From NCBI RefSeq assembly GCF_016894385.1, contig NZ_CP069812.1, positions 124,001-188,000 of the forward strand: 64,000 bases of DNA, in the 5' to 3' direction. This document shows positions 48,866-60,248 of this stretch, in pieces. Position numbers and translations under genes: made by a program. Source of the stretch: Cupriavidus oxalaticus (GTDB lineage: Bacteria > Pseudomonadota > Gammaproteobacteria > Burkholderiales > Burkholderiaceae). The notes below the pieces were generated by a model. It did not search any database and had not been told where the DNA came from. It saw only the letters and a program-made list of their open reading frames with translations. Position 1 is the first letter of the stretch, and each line of letters begins with the position of its first letter.

Positions 48866-49740
48866 GAAATCGATTGGTCAGTGGTCGGCTCGGTGCTGCG
48901 GCTGGCGGCGGCGGGCCCCTTGTAGCGGCTGTACCCCCACAGGTACTGGGTGGGACACTGCCTCACCAGGATCTCGACGGCCTGGTTGATCACCGCGGCC
49001 GCTTCGGCCGGGTCGTCCGGCAGCATGCCGCCCTCATTGAGCACATGCAGGTGGGCGCGATAGCCCGCGCCCTTCGGCAGCCGCTCCGCAAAGACCGCGA
49101 CCACCGGCGCGCCGGTCAGCTGCTGCAGCCGGTGCACCAGCGCCATGGTGTAGGCCGGCTTGCCGAAGAACGGCGCCCAGTTGCCCTCGCCGCCGCTGGG
49201 TACCTGGTCCGGCAGGATACCCACCGCCTGGCCGCGCTTGAGCGCCTTGACCAGCATGCGCACGCCGCGCGGCGTGGCGGGCGCCATGTGCATATTGGGC
49301 CGGGTGCGCATCTTTTCGATCCAGTCGCGCAGCCAGGGCTGGTGTGGCGGCTTGAACAGCGCCGTGACCGGGCGCACCAGCGCGTGGGACTGCGGCAGCA
49401 CTTCAAAGCAGCCCAGATGCGGCGTCAGGATGATGAGGCCCTTGCCGCGGGCCTGCAGCTTTTCCAGTTCCGGCCACATGTAGTCGTCGAAGCCATGCAG
49501 CCGCGCGCCGATGGTCTTGCGGCTCCAGAAATAAGGCATCTCGATCATCATGCGCCCGGCGGAGCGGGCGGCTTCATCGATCATCGCCTGCGTAGCGTCG
49601 GGGAACGCCAGGCGGAAATTTTCGCTCAGGCGCTGGCCGTAGCGGCCGGGCAGCCGTGCCGCCAGCAGTCCGAGCGCGCCGCCGGCGGCCTGCAGCAAGC
49701 GCAGCGGGAAACGGGAGATCAGCCAGAAAAGAAAGGTCAT
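48862..49740 (-). CDS. second LpxL-family acyltransferase
   Basis: A 292-residue paralogue of the downstream gene. The catalytic HX4E is in TPHLGCFEVLP, with GQAVGILPDQVPSGGEGNWAPFFG in place of the substrate block, and QYLWGYSRYKGP near the end. The N-terminus has a hydrophobic helix. It and the next gene likely add two different secondary acyl chains to lipid A. It is the first gene of the minus-strand unit and is divergent from metK. Confidence 0.92.
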   Translation of the reverse strand: MTFLFWLISRFPLRLLQAAGGALGLLAARLPGRYGQRLSENFRLAFPDATQAMIDEAARSAGRMMIEMPYFWSRKTIGARLHGFDDYMWPELEKLQARGKGLIILTPHLGCFEVLPQSHALVRPVTALFKPPHQPWLRDWIEKMRTRPNMHMAPATPRGVRMLVKALKRGQAVGILPDQVPSGGEGNWAPFFGKPAYTMALVHRLQQLTGAPVVAVFAERLPKGAGYRAHLHVLNEGGMLPDDPAEAAAVINQAVEILVRQCPTQYLWGYSRYKGPAAASRSTEPTTDQSIS

Positions 49741-49905
49741 CGGGCGTGGGATTGCAGTCCGGGCTGCAACAGGTCAAAACCGGCGTTTTCCCGGCGCGGC
49801 ATTCAGTTCCGCACCGGCTTGCCGTAATCCGGGCAAACGGCATGCCGTGGCGGCAGCGTGTTGCGTCGGCGCCCTTGGCGCGCTGCAACGAGCCCGGCAG
49901 GCGCG

Positions 49906-49990
49906 TATAATAGCGTGTATCGCCGAGTTAACTGACAACTTGCGGGGCGATGCGGCTCTAACCGGGCCGTCTTAAATACCGCTAAAGCGT
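49906..49990 (+). ncRNA. promoter -10 and SAM-II-like riboswitch upstream of metK
   Basis: TATAAT (49906-49911) is a clear -10; the -35 is weak. The aptamer then follows: P1 ATCGCC (49919-49924) with GGCGAT (49946-49951), a loop GAGTTAACTGAC..CTTGC, a hairpin insert CGGCTC/GGGCCG (49953-49969), and the 3' strand TTAAATACCGCTAAAGCG (49972-49989). It lines up with the metX SAM-II aptamer over CGCCGA-TT-A-TGAC-CTTGCGGG and AAAT..GCTAAAG. The match to the SAM-II consensus is weaker than for metX, so it could be a related variant. Confidence 0.75.
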
Positions 49991-50045
49991 CGCCGCCATG
50001 AACCCGACCGGGTGGCACGCAATAGCCAACCTGGAGAATAAGTTC

Positions 50046-51209
50046 GTGGCAAACGACTTCCTTTTTACTTCGGAATCGGTTTCCGAAGGCCATCCCGACA
50101 AGGTCGCCGACCAGATTTCCGACGCGGTCCTGGACGCCATCCTGGCGCAGGACAAGTACGCGCGTGTGGCTGCCGAGACGCTTTGCAACACCGGCCTGGT
50201 GGTGCTGGCAGGGGAAATCACCACGACCGCCAACGTCGACTACATCCAGATCGCGCGCGACACGATCAAGCGCATCGGCTACGACAACACCGATTACGGC
50301 ATCGATTACAAGGGCTGCGCCGTGCTGGTCGCCTATGACAAGCAGTCGCCGGACATCGCCCAGGGCGTGGACCGTGCCTCGGATGATTACCTGAACCAGG
50401 GTGCCGGCGACCAGGGCCTGATGTTCGGCTACGCCTGCGACGAGACGCCGGAGCTGATGCCGTTCCCGATTTACTACGCGCACCGCCTGGTTGAACGCCA
50501 GTCGCTGCTGCGCCGCGACGGCCGCCTGCCGTGGTTGCGTCCGGACGCCAAGTCGCAGGTGACGGTGCGTTACGTTGACGGCAAGCCGCACAGCGTGGAT
50601 ACCGTGGTGCTGTCGACGCAGCATTCGCCGGATATCACCCAGGCGCAGATCCGTGAAGCGGTGATCGAAGAGATCATCAAGCCGGTGCTGCCGGCCGAGA
50701 TGCTGAAGGAAACCAAGTATCTGGTGAACCCGACCGGGCGTTTCGTGATCGGCGGCCCGCAGGGCGACTGCGGCCTGACCGGGCGGAAGATCATTGTTGA
50801 TACCTATGGTGGCGCTTCGCCGCATGGTGGTGGGGCGTTTTCGGGCAAGGATCCGTCCAAGGTTGATCGTTCGGCTGCGTATGCGGCGCGCTATGTGGCC
50901 AAGAACGTGGTGGCTTCGGGGCTGGCGCGGCAATGCCAGGTGCAGGTGAGCTATGCCATCGGCGTGGCGCGTCCGATCAACGTGACGGTCTACACGGAAG
51001 GTACCGGCAAGATTCCGGACGCCAAGATTGCGGAGCTGGTGCAGGAGCATTTTGACCTGCGGCCAAAGGGTATTGTGCAGATGCTGGATCTGCTGCGGCC
51101 GATTTATGAGAAGACTGCGGCCTACGGTCACTTCGGGCGTGAAGAGCCGGAGTTTTCGTGGGAGGCTACGGATAAGGCGGCTGCGTTGCGGGCTGCTGCT
51201 GGACTGTAA
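50046..51209 (+). CDS. metK: S-adenosylmethionine synthetase
   Basis: MetK makes SAM from methionine and ATP. The 387-residue protein starts [27 protein letters not shown] with GTG 50046, preceded by CTGGAGA. It has [21 protein letters not shown], the signature [18 protein letters not shown] and the C-terminal [11 protein letters not shown]. An in-frame ATG at 49998 would add 16 residues unlike the family start. The upstream SAM-II-like aptamer gives feedback by its own product. Codon use turns to less GC-rich third positions from about 50800 on, which is odd within one gene. Confidence 0.96.
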   Translation: MANDFLFTSESVSEGHPDKVADQISDAVLDAILAQDKYARVAAETLCNTGLVVLAGEITTTANVDYIQIARDTIKRIGYDNTDYGIDYKGCAVLVAYDKQSPDIAQGVDRASDDYLNQGAGDQGLMFGYACDETPELMPFPIYYAHRLVERQSLLRRDGRLPWLRPDAKSQVTVRYVDGKPHSVDTVVLSTQHSPDITQAQIREAVIEEIIKPVLPAEMLKETKYLVNPTGRFVIGGPQGDCGLTGRKIIVDTYGGASPHGGGAFSGKDPSKVDRSAAYAARYVAKNVVASGLARQCQVQVSYAIGVARPINVTVYTEGTGKIPDAKIAELVQEHFDLRPKGIVQMLDLLRPIYEKTAAYGHFGREEPEFSWEATDKAAALRAAAGL

Positions 51210-51262
51210 GTGGTATTTCGGGGGCCGGACCTCTGGACTCCGGCACTTCTGGCTTCGGCAAG

Positions 51263-51296
51263 CCCCGCTGGCCCGCAAGGGTTGGTGGGGTTTTTT
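51263..51296 (+). terminator. terminator of metK
   Basis: CCCC...CCC-GCAA-GGG...GGGG hairpin (51263-51290) followed by TTTTTT. Confidence 0.85.
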
Positions 51297-51757
51297 GTTT
51301 TCTGGTGGTCGGTTGTTGTCGGCTGTTTTGGCGCCCGCTGTCGCTGTTGGTGACATGCTGTCGGCCGTTGAACCGCCTGGTTCCGCCCTCGGCTGGCTAT
51401 CAATTCATCGGCGTGGGTGGTTCGGGCGGTGGTGATTTCCGTTCGATGTGGGTGGTGGTTCGGACCTGCTACGCCAGGTGAGTTTGGGATGGTGGCTGCG
51501 TTAATCCACTATTGGACGATCCCCATGCAGGGCGTAGGCCGCCTGCTGCCGGCGTCCCCGCGTTGACGCCGTCAGCAGGGGCCACGCCCAGCTCTGGGCT
51601 CGTTCAACAATCGCGTCAGCAGCAACAGCAACGCTCCCGAACACGAACCGCAGAGGGGTAAGCGCCCAAGAGCGCCTCAATCTCCACCTCCAACACAGAG
51701 AGTAAAATCCACACGAACCATATATACCTTCCCGGGGCACCGCCCAAGAGGACAGCC
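51297..51757. other. 460-base gap with strong hairpins upstream of kdoO
   Basis: No convincing gene. A long hairpin at 51543-51580 pairs CCTGCTG-c-CGGCGT with ACGCCG-t-CAGCAGG, 13 pairs around one mismatch and a ten-base loop. A second hairpin, GCCCA-GCTC-TGGGC, is at 51587-51600. Region 51300-51480 is G/T-rich with low GC for the window. The kdoO promoter is expected near 51700-51735 (CATATATACC). A minus-strand frame (51501-51770) exists, but no support for it was found. Confidence 0.5.
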
Positions 51758-52702
51758 ATGCCTGAAGCAACCGCCCTTACTCCCGCCACCGCGCCGACCC
51801 GCTCCGCGTCGGGAGGCAACCTCGACCTGATCCGCCCACAGCCCTACACCACGTGGGCCCCCCAGGTCACCCCCGAGGAACGCGCGACCCTGCGTCGCGA
51901 GCTGGAGCAGGGTGCGGTACTGTATTTCCCCAACCTGAAGTTCCACTTCGAACCCGGCGAGGAACGCTTCCTCGACGCCCGTTATTCCGACGGCAAATCC
52001 AAGAACATCAACCTCCGTGCCAACGACACCGCCGTGCGCGGCGCGCAGGGCACCCAGCAGGACCTGTCCGACCTGTACAAGCTGATCCGCCGCTACGCCG
52101 AGAGCAGCGAGTCGCTGATCCGCACGCTGTTCCCGGAATACATCCCCCACATGACCCGCGCCGGCACCTCGCTGCGTCCCAGCGAGATCGCCGGCCGCCC
52201 GGTCAGCTGGCGCAAGGACGACACCCGCCTGCACGTCGATTCCTTCCCCTCCAACCCGATGCTGGGCAAGCGCCTGCTGCGCGTGTTCCACAACATCGAC
52301 CCCGCCGCGCCGCGCGTATGGCGCGTGGGCGAGCCGTTCGGCGATTTCGCGCAGAAATTTGTCCCGAAGACCCACGGCATGTGGCCAGGCCAGGCGGCGC
52401 TGATGAAGCTGCTGCACATCACCAAGCGCAAACGCTCGGAATACGACCACCGCATGCTGCAGCTGCACGACCTGGCCAAGGCCGACCTGGACTACCAGCG
52501 CGACGTGCCGCAGCAGGAATTCCACTTCCCGCCCGGTTCGACCTGGATCGTGTTCAGCGACCAGTTGCTGCACGCCGCCATGCGCGGGCGCGCGATGATG
52601 GAGCAGACCATCTACCTCGCGCCGCAGGCGATTTCCGACCACACGCACTCGCCCGAGGCGGTGCTGGCGCGCATGCTCGGACGGCCGATGCTGGTGTCCT
52701 GA
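51758..52702 (+). CDS. kdoO: Kdo 3-hydroxylase (Fe(II)-dependent, LPS core)
   Basis: A 314-residue protein resembling the Kdo hydroxylase KdoO, which hydroxylates the outer Kdo sugar of lipid A-linked LPS in Burkholderia, Ralstonia and Yersinia. The iron facial triad is visible as His-X-Asp in LHVDSFPSNP (H159, D161) and a distal His in LLHAAMRGRAMMEQT (H272). Family wording includes NLRANDTAVRGAQG and WRKDDTRLHVD. It has no signal peptide, as expected for an enzyme acting at the cytoplasmic membrane face. AAGAGGACAGCC precedes the ATG. It is near the two lipid A acyltransferase genes. Confidence 0.82.
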   Translation: MPEATALTPATAPTRSASGGNLDLIRPQPYTTWAPQVTPEERATLRRELEQGAVLYFPNLKFHFEPGEERFLDARYSDGKSKNINLRANDTAVRGAQGTQQDLSDLYKLIRRYAESSESLIRTLFPEYIPHMTRAGTSLRPSEIAGRPVSWRKDDTRLHVDSFPSNPMLGKRLLRVFHNIDPAAPRVWRVGEPFGDFAQKFVPKTHGMWPGQAALMKLLHITKRKRSEYDHRMLQLHDLAKADLDYQRDVPQQEFHFPPGSTWIVFSDQLLHAAMRGRAMMEQTIYLAPQAISDHTHSPEAVLARMLGRPMLVS

Positions 52703-52712
52703 GCGGCTGACC

Positions 52713-54116
52713 TCAGCGCAACAGCAGCTTCAGCATCGACGCAAAAGTCTTGCCGTAAGGCGGCTTGAGCAGGCCGGCGCCGTTCAGGCCGGCCTGGTGG
52801 AACACCGGCTTGAGCTTGGAGAAGGTCTCGAAGCCGGCCTTGCCGTGGTAGACGCCCATGCCGCTGGCGCCGACGCCCCCGAACGGCAGGTTGTCCTGTG
52901 CGATGTGGAACAGCGTGTCGTTGACCGTGACGCCCCCGGCGACGGTCTGGCGCATCACATGGCCGATGGTGTGGCGGTCGCGCTCGAACAAATACAGCGC
53001 CAGCGGCCGTGGCCGGGCGTTGATGAAGTCGAGCGCCTGGTCGATCGTCTGGTACGTCACCACCGGCAGCACCGGCCCGAAGATTTCCTCGCGCATCGCC
53101 GTGGCGCTTTCCGGCACGTCCAGCAGCAGCGTCGGCGTCATGCGCCGTGCGGCCGCGTCGGGGCCGGCATCCGATAGCGGCACCACGCGCGCGCCTTGCG
53201 CCGCGGCATCGTCGACCAGCCCTTGCAAGCGCGTGAAGTGGCGCGGGCTGATGATGCTGGTGTAGTCGGGATTGCGCGCCAGGTCGGGGTAGAGGCGGTC
53301 CACGCACGCGCGCATTGCCTGCACCAGCGGCTCGCGCAGGTCATCGGGCACCAGCACGTAGTCCGGCGCGATGCAGGTCTGCCCCGCGTTCATCAGCTTC
53401 CCGACCAGGATGCGCTCCACGGCGCGCGTCAGATCCGCGCCCGGCCCGACGATGGCGGGCGACTTGCCGCCCAGTTCCAGCGTGACCGGCGTGAGGTTGG
53501 CCGCGGCAGCGCGCATCACATGATGACCGACCGCGGTCGAGCCCGTGAACAGGAGGTGATCGAACGGCAGCGCGGTAAAGGCGCTGGCCACTTCGGCGTC
53601 GCCGTTGACGATCACGATCTCGTCCGGCGCAAATTCCGCCTGCACCAGTTCGGCGAGCAGCGCGGCAAAGCGCGGCGTGTATTCCGACAGCTTGACCATG
53701 GCACGGTTGCCCGCGGCCAGCGCGCCGGCGAGCGGGCCCACCGTCAGGTACAGCGGGTAGTTCCACGGCACCACGATGCCGACCACGCCCAGCGGCTGCG
53801 GCAGCAACCGCGAGCGCCCGGGGCGGAACCAGAAACCGGTGGCAACGCGGCGCTCGCGCATCCAGCGCTTGCCGTGGCGCAGGCCGTCGTCGATCGCGGC
53901 CAGGCTCGGGAACATTTCCAGCAGCGCGGTTTCCTGGCGCGGCCGGTTGCCGAAGTCGTCGTGGATGGCCTGGGCGATGCGTTCGTGGTTCTGGGCCAGC
54001 AGGCGGCGCAGGCGCTCCAGCCGGTCGGCCCGCATCGTCCATGGCGGCAACTGGTCACGCCGCGAGGCGGCGTGCATGGCGCCAAACACGGACGAGATAT
54101 CGGGGACTTCACGCAT
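52713..54116 (-). CDS. coniferyl-aldehyde-dehydrogenase-like NAD(P) aldehyde dehydrogenase
   Basis: A 467-residue aldehyde dehydrogenase. Active-site Glu is in LELGGKSPAIV and catalytic Cys in NAGQTCIAPDYVL; the NAD site is FTGSTAVGHHVM. PWNYPLYLTVGPLAGALAAGN and the QTCIAPDY wording are characteristic of the class 3-like/CalB branch that oxidises aromatic or fatty aldehydes. ATG 54116 has AGGAG upstream. It is divergent from a GMC alcohol dehydrogenase gene; the pair could oxidise an alcohol to an acid. Confidence 0.9.
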   Translation of the reverse strand: MREVPDISSVFGAMHAASRRDQLPPWTMRADRLERLRRLLAQNHERIAQAIHDDFGNRPRQETALLEMFPSLAAIDDGLRHGKRWMRERRVATGFWFRPGRSRLLPQPLGVVGIVVPWNYPLYLTVGPLAGALAAGNRAMVKLSEYTPRFAALLAELVQAEFAPDEIVIVNGDAEVASAFTALPFDHLLFTGSTAVGHHVMRAAAANLTPVTLELGGKSPAIVGPGADLTRAVERILVGKLMNAGQTCIAPDYVLVPDDLREPLVQAMRACVDRLYPDLARNPDYTSIISPRHFTRLQGLVDDAAAQGARVVPLSDAGPDAAARRMTPTLLLDVPESATAMREEIFGPVLPVVTYQTIDQALDFINARPRPLALYLFERDRHTIGHVMRQTVAGGVTVNDTLFHIAQDNLPFGGVGASGMGVYHGKAGFETFSKLKPVFHQAGLNGAGLLKPPYGKTFASMLKLLLR

Positions 54117-54469
54117 CGGTGGCGCTCCTGGGCGGTTGGGCGGGCAAGCTGGCTTGCCGATGGATCCGGCGCGGATGCGGGCGGTTGCCCCGCGATCGCG
54201 TCGCATTTGTTGCGCATTCCGGCGCGTTCAAGTGCATTCTCCCGCGCAAGATAAGCCAGCATGCTGGCCGAGGCAATGGAGGGATCCTCCCAGGCCGGCA
54301 TTTCAAGCGCCCGCCGCACCGCCGCACGAGAGCGCGCCGCCCTTCACCTCCGTTCCGCCTAGCGCCTACACTGAATCTCACAGCTTGCCATCCGCCGGAC
54401 GGACAGGGCACGCGCGGCCGGCGCGGCGCCCGGCTCACGCGCGCCGCCTGCGGACACGCGGGGAGACAG
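54117..54469. other. 352-base divergent gap between aldehyde and alcohol dehydrogenase genes
   Basis: No gene seen. It contains the perfect palindrome GCCAGCATGCTGGC (54255-54268) and a near-palindrome around GGATCC (54279-54293). TACACT at 54364-54369 with TTCACC 18 bases before it may be a promoter for the GMC gene. These are candidate operator elements. Confidence 0.4.
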
Positions 54470-56149
54470 ATGGAAACCACCTACGATTACGTCATCGTCG
54501 GCGCGGGATCGGCGGGCTGTGCGCTGGCCGGACGGCTGGCCGACAGCGGGGACGACACCATTGCCCTGGTCGAGGCCGGCCAGCACGACCACCATGTGCT
54601 GGTACGCACACCCGCCGCGTGCGCCGCCATGCTGCCGCGCGCCGGCGCACGCAACTACGCCTACCAAACCGTGCCGCAGCCGGGACTGAACGGCCGCCGT
54701 GGCTACCAGCCGCGCGGACGCGGCCTGGGCGGCAGCTCGTCGATCAACGCAATGATCTACACGCGCGGGCGGCCTGCCGACTACGACGACTGGGCCGCCG
54801 CCGGCTGTGACGGCTGGTCATGGGACGACGTGCTGCCGTATTTCCGCCGCGCGGAATGCAATGAACGCCTGGCCGGCAGCGACGACGACCCGCTGCACGG
54901 CGGCAATGGCCCGCTCCATGTGTCGGACCTGCGCACGCCCAATCCCTTCGCCGAGCGCTTTATCGAGGCGGCGCAGCAGGCGGGCTACCTGCGCAACGAC
55001 GACTTCAACGGCGAAGAGCAGGAGGGCGTGGGCTGGTACCAGGTCACGCAGCATGCCGGCGAGCGCTGGAACGCGGCGCGCGCCTACCTGCATGGCGGCA
55101 ATACGCGCGACAAGGCCTGCAACGGCGGGCGCGCGCGCCTGCAGGTGCTGACCGGCACGCAGGCGCTGCGCATCGTCTTCGAGGGCCGCCATGCGGCCGG
55201 CGTGCTGGTCGCGCGCGACGGCCGCCAGCAATTGCTGCGCGCGCGCCGCGACGTGATCGTCTGCGCCGGCACCTTCGGCTCGCCGCAATTGCTGCTGGTC
55301 TCCGGCGTGGGTCCGGCGGCGCAGCTGCGCGAGCTGGGCATCGACGTGGTTCACGACCTGCCCGGCGTGGGCGCCAACCTGCAGGACCATCTCGACGTCA
55401 TCCTGCACAAGCGCGTGGCGGCGCCCGAGTTGTTCGGCGTGTCGTTCAGCGGATTGATGACCTTGCTGTCGGAAATCCTGCGCTACCGGCGCGAGCGCAC
55501 CGGCATGCTGTCGAGCAACTTCGCCGAGGCCGGTGGCTTTCTCCGCAGCCGCCCTGAGCTGGCCGAGCCCGACCTGCAGCTGCATTTTGTCGTCGGCATG
55601 GCCGACAACCACATGCGCCGGCTCAACTTCGGCCACGGCTATTCGTGCCACGTGTGCGTGCTGCGCCCGCGCAGCCGCGGCGAGGTGCGGCTGGCGTCGG
55701 CCGATATCCGCGAGGCGCCGCTGATCGACCCGCGCTACCTCAGCGATGTGCGCGACCTCGACGACATGGTCGCCGGCGTGCGCATCGTGCGCCGGATCTT
55801 CGCGCAGCCGCAGCTGGCCAGCTTCGGCGGGCGCGAGCTGTACTCCGCGCACCTGCGTGCCGACGGCAGCGACGATGCCGACGTGCGCGAGATGATCCGC
55901 GCGCGTGCCGACACCATCTATCACCCCGTGGGCACCTGCCGCATGGGCATGGACGCGCTGGCGGTAGTTGACCCGCAGTTGCGCGTGCGCGGCGTGGAAG
56001 GGCTGCGCGTGGTCGATGCCTCGGTGATGCCGACGCTGGTCGGTGGCAACATCAACGCGCCCGCGATCATGATCGGCGAGCGCGCGCATGACCTGATCCG
56101 CTACGCGCCGCGGGTGATGCTGCGCGTGCTGGAGTCGATGGAGGCGTGA
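54470..56149 (+). CDS. GMC-family FAD alcohol dehydrogenase (AlkJ/choline dehydrogenase-like)
   Basis: A 559-residue flavoprotein. The FAD-binding motif DYVIVGAGSAGCALAGRLAD starts at residue 6; the PROSITE GMC signatures are RGRGLGGSSSINAMIYTRG and GTFGSPQLLLVSGVGP. The catalytic His-Asn pair is in YHPVGTCRMG and GGNINAPAIM. It oxidises primary alcohols, passing electrons to quinone or oxygen. Substrate is open: AlkJ-like aliphatic alcohols or choline. GGGGAGACAG precedes the ATG. Confidence 0.9.
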   Translation: METTYDYVIVGAGSAGCALAGRLADSGDDTIALVEAGQHDHHVLVRTPAACAAMLPRAGARNYAYQTVPQPGLNGRRGYQPRGRGLGGSSSINAMIYTRGRPADYDDWAAAGCDGWSWDDVLPYFRRAECNERLAGSDDDPLHGGNGPLHVSDLRTPNPFAERFIEAAQQAGYLRNDDFNGEEQEGVGWYQVTQHAGERWNAARAYLHGGNTRDKACNGGRARLQVLTGTQALRIVFEGRHAAGVLVARDGRQQLLRARRDVIVCAGTFGSPQLLLVSGVGPAAQLRELGIDVVHDLPGVGANLQDHLDVILHKRVAAPELFGVSFSGLMTLLSEILRYRRERTGMLSSNFAEAGGFLRSRPELAEPDLQLHFVVGMADNHMRRLNFGHGYSCHVCVLRPRSRGEVRLASADIREAPLIDPRYLSDVRDLDDMVAGVRIVRRIFAQPQLASFGGRELYSAHLRADGSDDADVREMIRARADTIYHPVGTCRMGMDALAVVDPQLRVRGVEGLRVVDASVMPTLVGGNINAPAIMIGERAHDLIRYAPRVMLRVLESMEA

Positions 56150-56173
56150 CGCGAGCGTTGCGTACGTGCGCGG

Positions 56174-57844
56174 CTAGCCTTCGAAGCCGCGCGACGCCAC
56201 GCGCTTCAGCAGTTCGGCCTCCGCATCCAGCGTGCCGAACACGCGCCCGTGCTGGCGCCCGAGCCGGCTGGCGACAAACAGCTCCGCATTCTCCGCATCG
56301 GCATGCGCCAGCATCAGCGCCGCCTGCGCGGTCAGCACCAGCCCCTGCGCAAAGCGGCGCGCATTGGCTTCCAGGTGCTCCGGCGCCTCGCGCAGCAGCG
56401 CCTGCAGCGACGCCAGTTCCGCGCGCACCGCGGGATGGCCGCCGGCGCGGCGCTGCAGGTCCTGCAGCAGGCGCGCACCGTCGTCGGGGTTGCGCTGGAT
56501 CGCGCGCAGCACGTCCAGGCACATGATGTTGCCCGAGCCTTCCCAGATCGAGTTGACCGGCGCTTCGCGGTACAGCCGCGCCATCGGGCTTTCTTCCACG
56601 TAGCCGTTGCCGCCCCAGACTTCCATCGCCTCGCCGGTGGCCTCGATGGCGCGCTTGCAGATCCAGAACTTGGCCGCGGGCGTGACCACGCGCTTCCACG
56701 CGGCGGCGAGCGGGTCGGGGTTGTCGCCCTCGGCATGCTCGAAGGCGTGGCCCAGTTCCATCATCAGCAGCGAGGCCGCCTCGGATTCCAGCGCCAGGTC
56801 CGCCAGCACATTGCGCATCAGCGGCTGGTCGGCCAGCAGGCGGCCGAAGGCGCTGCGATGGCGCGTATGGTGCAGCGCCTGCACGAAGGCCGCGCGCAGG
56901 ATGGCCGAGCTGCCGATCACGCAGTCGAGCCGCGTATTGGTCGCCATCTCGATGATGGTGGGGATGCCGCGCCCTTCCTCGCCGATCAGGATGCCGGTGG
57001 CGTCGCGGAACTCGACCTCGCTGCTGGAGTTGGAGCGGTTGCCGAGCTTGTCCTTCAGGCGCTGGATCTGGATCGGGTTCTTGCTGCCGTCGTCGCGCAA
57101 GCGCGGCACGAAGAAGCACGACAGCGGGCCGTCTTCGGCGCCCATGCGCGCCACCACCAGGTGCGCGTCGCACATCGGCGCCGAGAAAAACCACTTGTGC
57201 CCGGTCAGCGCGTACTCCGCGCCGCGCCCTTCGCCACGTACGGCGCGCGCCACGGTGGTGTTGGCGCGCACGTCCGAGCCGCCCTGTTTCTCCGTCATGC
57301 CCATGCCGATCATGATCGCGGTCTTGTCGCGCCAGGGCAGGTCGCGCGCATCATGCTCGCTCGCATACAGGCGCGGCTCCAGCTCGGCGAACAGCGCGGC
57401 TTCCTTGCGCAGCACCGGAATGCTGGCGAAGGTCATCGTGGTCGGGCACAGCGAGCCCGACTCAACCTGCGCCTGCAGGAAATAGCCCGCGGTGCGCGCG
57501 CTCCACGCGCCCGCGCGCGGCTGCGCGAAGGGGAGGGCCTGCAGTTGCTGGCTGCGCAGCAGCGACAGCAGTGCGTGCCAGCTCGGGTGGAACTCCACGA
57601 AATCGATGCGCTCGCCGGTGCGGCTGTGCGTGTGCAGCTCGGGCGTATGGCGGTTGGCGTCGGCGGCCCATTGCTGCACTTCCGGCTCGCCCAGCCGCGC
57701 GCCGAACTGCCCCAGCGCCTCGGCATGCCAGCCGCCGCCAAGCCGCTCCAGCGCGGCGCTGACGATGGGATCGCAGCCGAAGAGGTTGTAGTGCGCAAGG
57801 TCCGGCACCTGGTTGAAGACACGGTGCGTGGCGGCGTCGGTCAT
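56174..57844 (-). CDS. aidB: AidB-like acyl-CoA dehydrogenase
   Basis: A 556-residue isovaleryl-CoA-dehydrogenase-related flavoprotein. The start FNQVPDLAHYNLFGCDP and MTFASIPVLRK, MTEKQGGSDVRANTT, GHKWFFSAPMCDAHLV, RSNSSSEVEF and GNGYVEESPMARLYREAPVNSIWEGSGN are shared with AidB, the DNA-alkylation-response protein. ATG 57844 has CAGGAGACAT upstream. Whether it protects DNA or oxidises acyl-CoA in this organism is not known. Confidence 0.88.
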   Translation of the reverse strand: MTDAATHRVFNQVPDLAHYNLFGCDPIVSAALERLGGGWHAEALGQFGARLGEPEVQQWAADANRHTPELHTHSRTGERIDFVEFHPSWHALLSLLRSQQLQALPFAQPRAGAWSARTAGYFLQAQVESGSLCPTTMTFASIPVLRKEAALFAELEPRLYASEHDARDLPWRDKTAIMIGMGMTEKQGGSDVRANTTVARAVRGEGRGAEYALTGHKWFFSAPMCDAHLVVARMGAEDGPLSCFFVPRLRDDGSKNPIQIQRLKDKLGNRSNSSSEVEFRDATGILIGEEGRGIPTIIEMATNTRLDCVIGSSAILRAAFVQALHHTRHRSAFGRLLADQPLMRNVLADLALESEAASLLMMELGHAFEHAEGDNPDPLAAAWKRVVTPAAKFWICKRAIEATGEAMEVWGGNGYVEESPMARLYREAPVNSIWEGSGNIMCLDVLRAIQRNPDDGARLLQDLQRRAGGHPAVRAELASLQALLREAPEHLEANARRFAQGLVLTAQAALMLAHADAENAELFVASRLGRQHGRVFGTLDAEAELLKRVASRGFEG

Positions 57845-57917
57845 TTTGGGATGTCTCCTGGATCGGTTCGATGCTTGCCGTTTGCTTTGCATGGTAGAGC
57901 ACCTGACACGCGTTTGA

Positions 57918-60140
<2,223 letters not shown>

Positions 60141-60248
60141 GGCAACGGCAGTACGGGCATGGCGTCGCAGACCGTGCCCGCGTTTGTTCCGCCGCCCGCG
60201 CAGCGCCCCGCGCGGCGGCCCTGACAACAAGGAGGCCGGTGCATAAGC

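Noticed and set aside
51501..51770. 89-codon minus-strand frame in the gap before kdoO
   Set aside because: No ribosome site or recognised domain; it overlaps the kdoO start and the strong hairpin. Kept only as part of the gap description.
51677..52648. 323-codon minus-strand frame opposite kdoO
   Set aside because: Shadow of kdoO; the plus-strand frame has the iron-binding residues.
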